Part shown: piece after piece, positions 62,899 to 64,000 of the stretch
How the letters are laid out: each line of letters starts with the position of its first letter
Position numbering within the stretch: the stretch's first letter is position 1
DNA from: Sinimarinibacterium flocculans
GTDB taxonomy: Bacteria; Pseudomonadota; Gammaproteobacteria; Nevskiales; Nevskiaceae
NCBI RefSeq assembly: GCF_003201205.1
Contig: NZ_QICN01000002.1
Coordinates: 111,780 to 175,779, forward strand
Direction: 5' to 3'
DNA length: 64,000 nucleotides
Notes under the pieces: generated by a model
The model's database searches: none
The model's input: the letters and a program-made list of their open reading frames with translations, nothing else
Told to the model about the DNA's origin: nothing
Program-made: the position numbers and the translations under genes

Positions 62899-64000
62899 TC
62901 AGAACTGATAACCGACCCAGAGCAGGAGGTTGTCGCGATCGTGCGCCGAATCGCGCGAGTGCGCACCGGTGAACCAGGTGTAGCGGATCTCGCCGGTGTA
63001 CCGGGACAGGTAGTCCCAGCGCACGCCGGCCAGGATCTGCTTGCGACCCTCGACGAAGTTCTGTCCGAGGCCGGGAGCCACACCCTCGACGTCGTGGAAC
63101 AGTGCGCCGAGCAGCTCGAGGTTGATGCCGGCGAACGCGCTGTCGTAGCGCGTCAGCGTCACCAGGCGGTAGCCGTACGAGATGTCGGTGCCGAAGCCGG
63201 CCAGATCGGGATGCGCGGTCGGGTTCTGACGCAGGTTCGGGTCGGTGCCGTTGGTGGTCGGATCGTTCGGATCGGTGCGCACGTCGATCGGGTTGATGCC
63301 CGTGCTGCCGTCGGCACCGCCCGACACGTGCGTGTTGACACCGGCGCCCTGGAACTGCAGCTCGTCGATGTCCGGCATGTCGAACACCTGGGTCATGCCC
63401 ATTTCGAGCAGGAAGATGATCTGGCTCGCGCCGATCGGGTTGTCGCCACCGAAGGTCTTGAGGAAGGTCGTGCCGAGCTGCCCGACCTTGAAGCGCTCGA
63501 AGCCCTGGATGTAATCACCGGGGCCGTACTCGACGCCGCGATAGACCGAGGTGAAGTCCGGCACCGCGGTGCGGCGACCCGGCAGCGTCGCGATCGGCGC
63601 AAGACTGAAGTCACTGGCCGGGAACGCCGGCTGCAGACCGGCGAACACCAGATCGGTGGTGTGGATCTGGATCGGCAGGTTCTCGCGGAACGCATACTCG
63701 CCCGACCAGGCCCAGTCGCCGAGCGTCGTGTTGAACGAGATCCCGTAGAGGCGGATGTCTTCCGGATACTCGGTGAAGTAGCGGATCGAACCGACCGGCA
63801 GCGGGTCGCGATAGCCAGGCTGGTCGTTGCCGGCGATCGGGCTCAGCGCCAAACCGGGCACGCCCGCCGCCGCGAGCAGGTTGCCGGCCGGAATGCCGCA
63901 ACCGCCAGCCGCCTGCGGCGCCAGCAGGGTGACGATGTTCAGCGCCGTATCCAGCGGCAGCGCCCCAAGCAGGCCATCGAGCGGGGCGCCGAGGACAGGC
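62899..64000 (-). CDS. DUF1302 outer-membrane beta-barrel protein, 5' partial
   Basis: The frame is open to the right edge, so only the C-terminal 366 residues are visible. Repeated amphipathic strands are evident: YGISFNTTLGDWAWSGEYAFRENLPIQ, FKVGQLGTTFLKTFG, GYRLVTLTRYDSAFAGINLELLGALFHDV, RWDYLSRYTGEIRYTWF, ending LLLWVGYQF with a terminal aromatic. This is the end of a DUF1302 barrel, the usual outer-membrane partner of DUF1329. The signal peptide and first strands lie outside the window. Confidence 0.86.
   Translation of the reverse strand, partial: PVLGAPLDGLLGALPLDTALNIVTLLAPQAAGGCGIPAGNLLAAAGVPGLALSPIAGNDQPGYRDPLPVGSIRYFTEYPEDIRLYGISFNTTLGDWAWSGEYAFRENLPIQIHTTDLVFAGLQPAFPASDFSLAPIATLPGRRTAVPDFTSVYRGVEYGPGDYIQGFERFKVGQLGTTFLKTFGGDNPIGASQIIFLLEMGMTQVFDMPDIDELQFQGAGVNTHVSGGADGSTGINPIDVRTDPNDPTTNGTDPNLRQNPTAHPDLAGFGTDISYGYRLVTLTRYDSAFAGINLELLGALFHDVEGVAPGLGQNFVEGRKQILAGVRWDYLSRYTGEIRYTWFTGAHSRDSAHDRDNLLLWVGYQF

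Overview
The window is about 64 kb of high-GC, densely coded proteobacterial chromosome. Gene content suggests a gammaproteobacterium, perhaps of the Nevskiales / Xanthomonadales-like group with a lipid-, hydrocarbon- or steroid-rich lifestyle. Pointers are DarP, the RND + YCF48 + DUF1329 + DUF1302 module, family III CoA-transferases, a phytanoyl-CoA dioxygenase, many GST-type proteins, a Pfa-type lipid/polyketide synthase, and palindromic REP-like repeats of the kind common in xanthomonads and pseudomonads. This assignment is inferred from content only. No rRNA, tRNA, CRISPR array, integrase or complete IS was seen.

Layout. (1) 1-13135: a Pfa-like 'secondary lipid' synthase locus: the 3' part of an ACP(n)-KR-DH megasynthase, a stand-alone dehydratase, a KS-AT-DH-PPTase megasynthase, an alkaline-phosphatase-superfamily enzyme, a CatB-like acetyltransferase, a discrete ACP and a TetR regulator. 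(2) 13183-14432: darP and a classical GST. (3) 14541-27300: twelve minus-strand genes reading from a metallo-beta-lactamase-fold enzyme through GST-like proteins, DUF1330-like proteins, a DapA homologue lacking catalytic residues, an SbtA-type permease and an ABC1 kinase to a formylglycine-generating enzyme and its sulfatase. The sulfatase is interrupted by an in-frame TAG next to its active-site motif. (4) 27578-34869: a frameshifted TonB-dependent receptor, a DsbA-fold protein, two tiny Lys-rich proteins, a RIO kinase, a 9-bp minisatellite, a phytanoyl-CoA dioxygenase and a toxin-antitoxin pair. (5) 34898-39779: aminotransferase, DinB, cupin, a membrane protein, a low-GC gene relic and an AGCS symporter. 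(6) 39819-51392: HupE and PpiC divergent from DUF3604, a long GST-like protein, two paralogous methyltransferases, an alpha/beta hydrolase, a double CaiB fusion, a lipoprotein esterase and an SDR relic. (7) 51516-57697: an unusual minus-strand operon of TolC, a PqqD-like/M50-like/HlyD fusion, a beta-propeller protein and a sulfotransferase. (8) 57819-64000: an RND/MMPL transporter, YCF48-like, DUF1329 and DUF1302 operon running off the right edge.

How the parts may connect. A 17-bp AT-rich inverted repeat (consensus ATTGACA-N3-TGTCAAT) occurs upstream of every GST-type locus in the window (13780, 18809, 27416, 41803). It looks like the operator of one TetR-type regulon joining the GST-like genes, the TonB receptor/MBL pair and the HupE/PpiC/DUF3604 module. 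Mobile palindromic repeats have also entered two multidomain genes in frame, in each case in an interdomain linker. Several genes are visibly decaying: the sulfatase, the TonB receptor, an SDR tail and a zinc-ribbon fragment.
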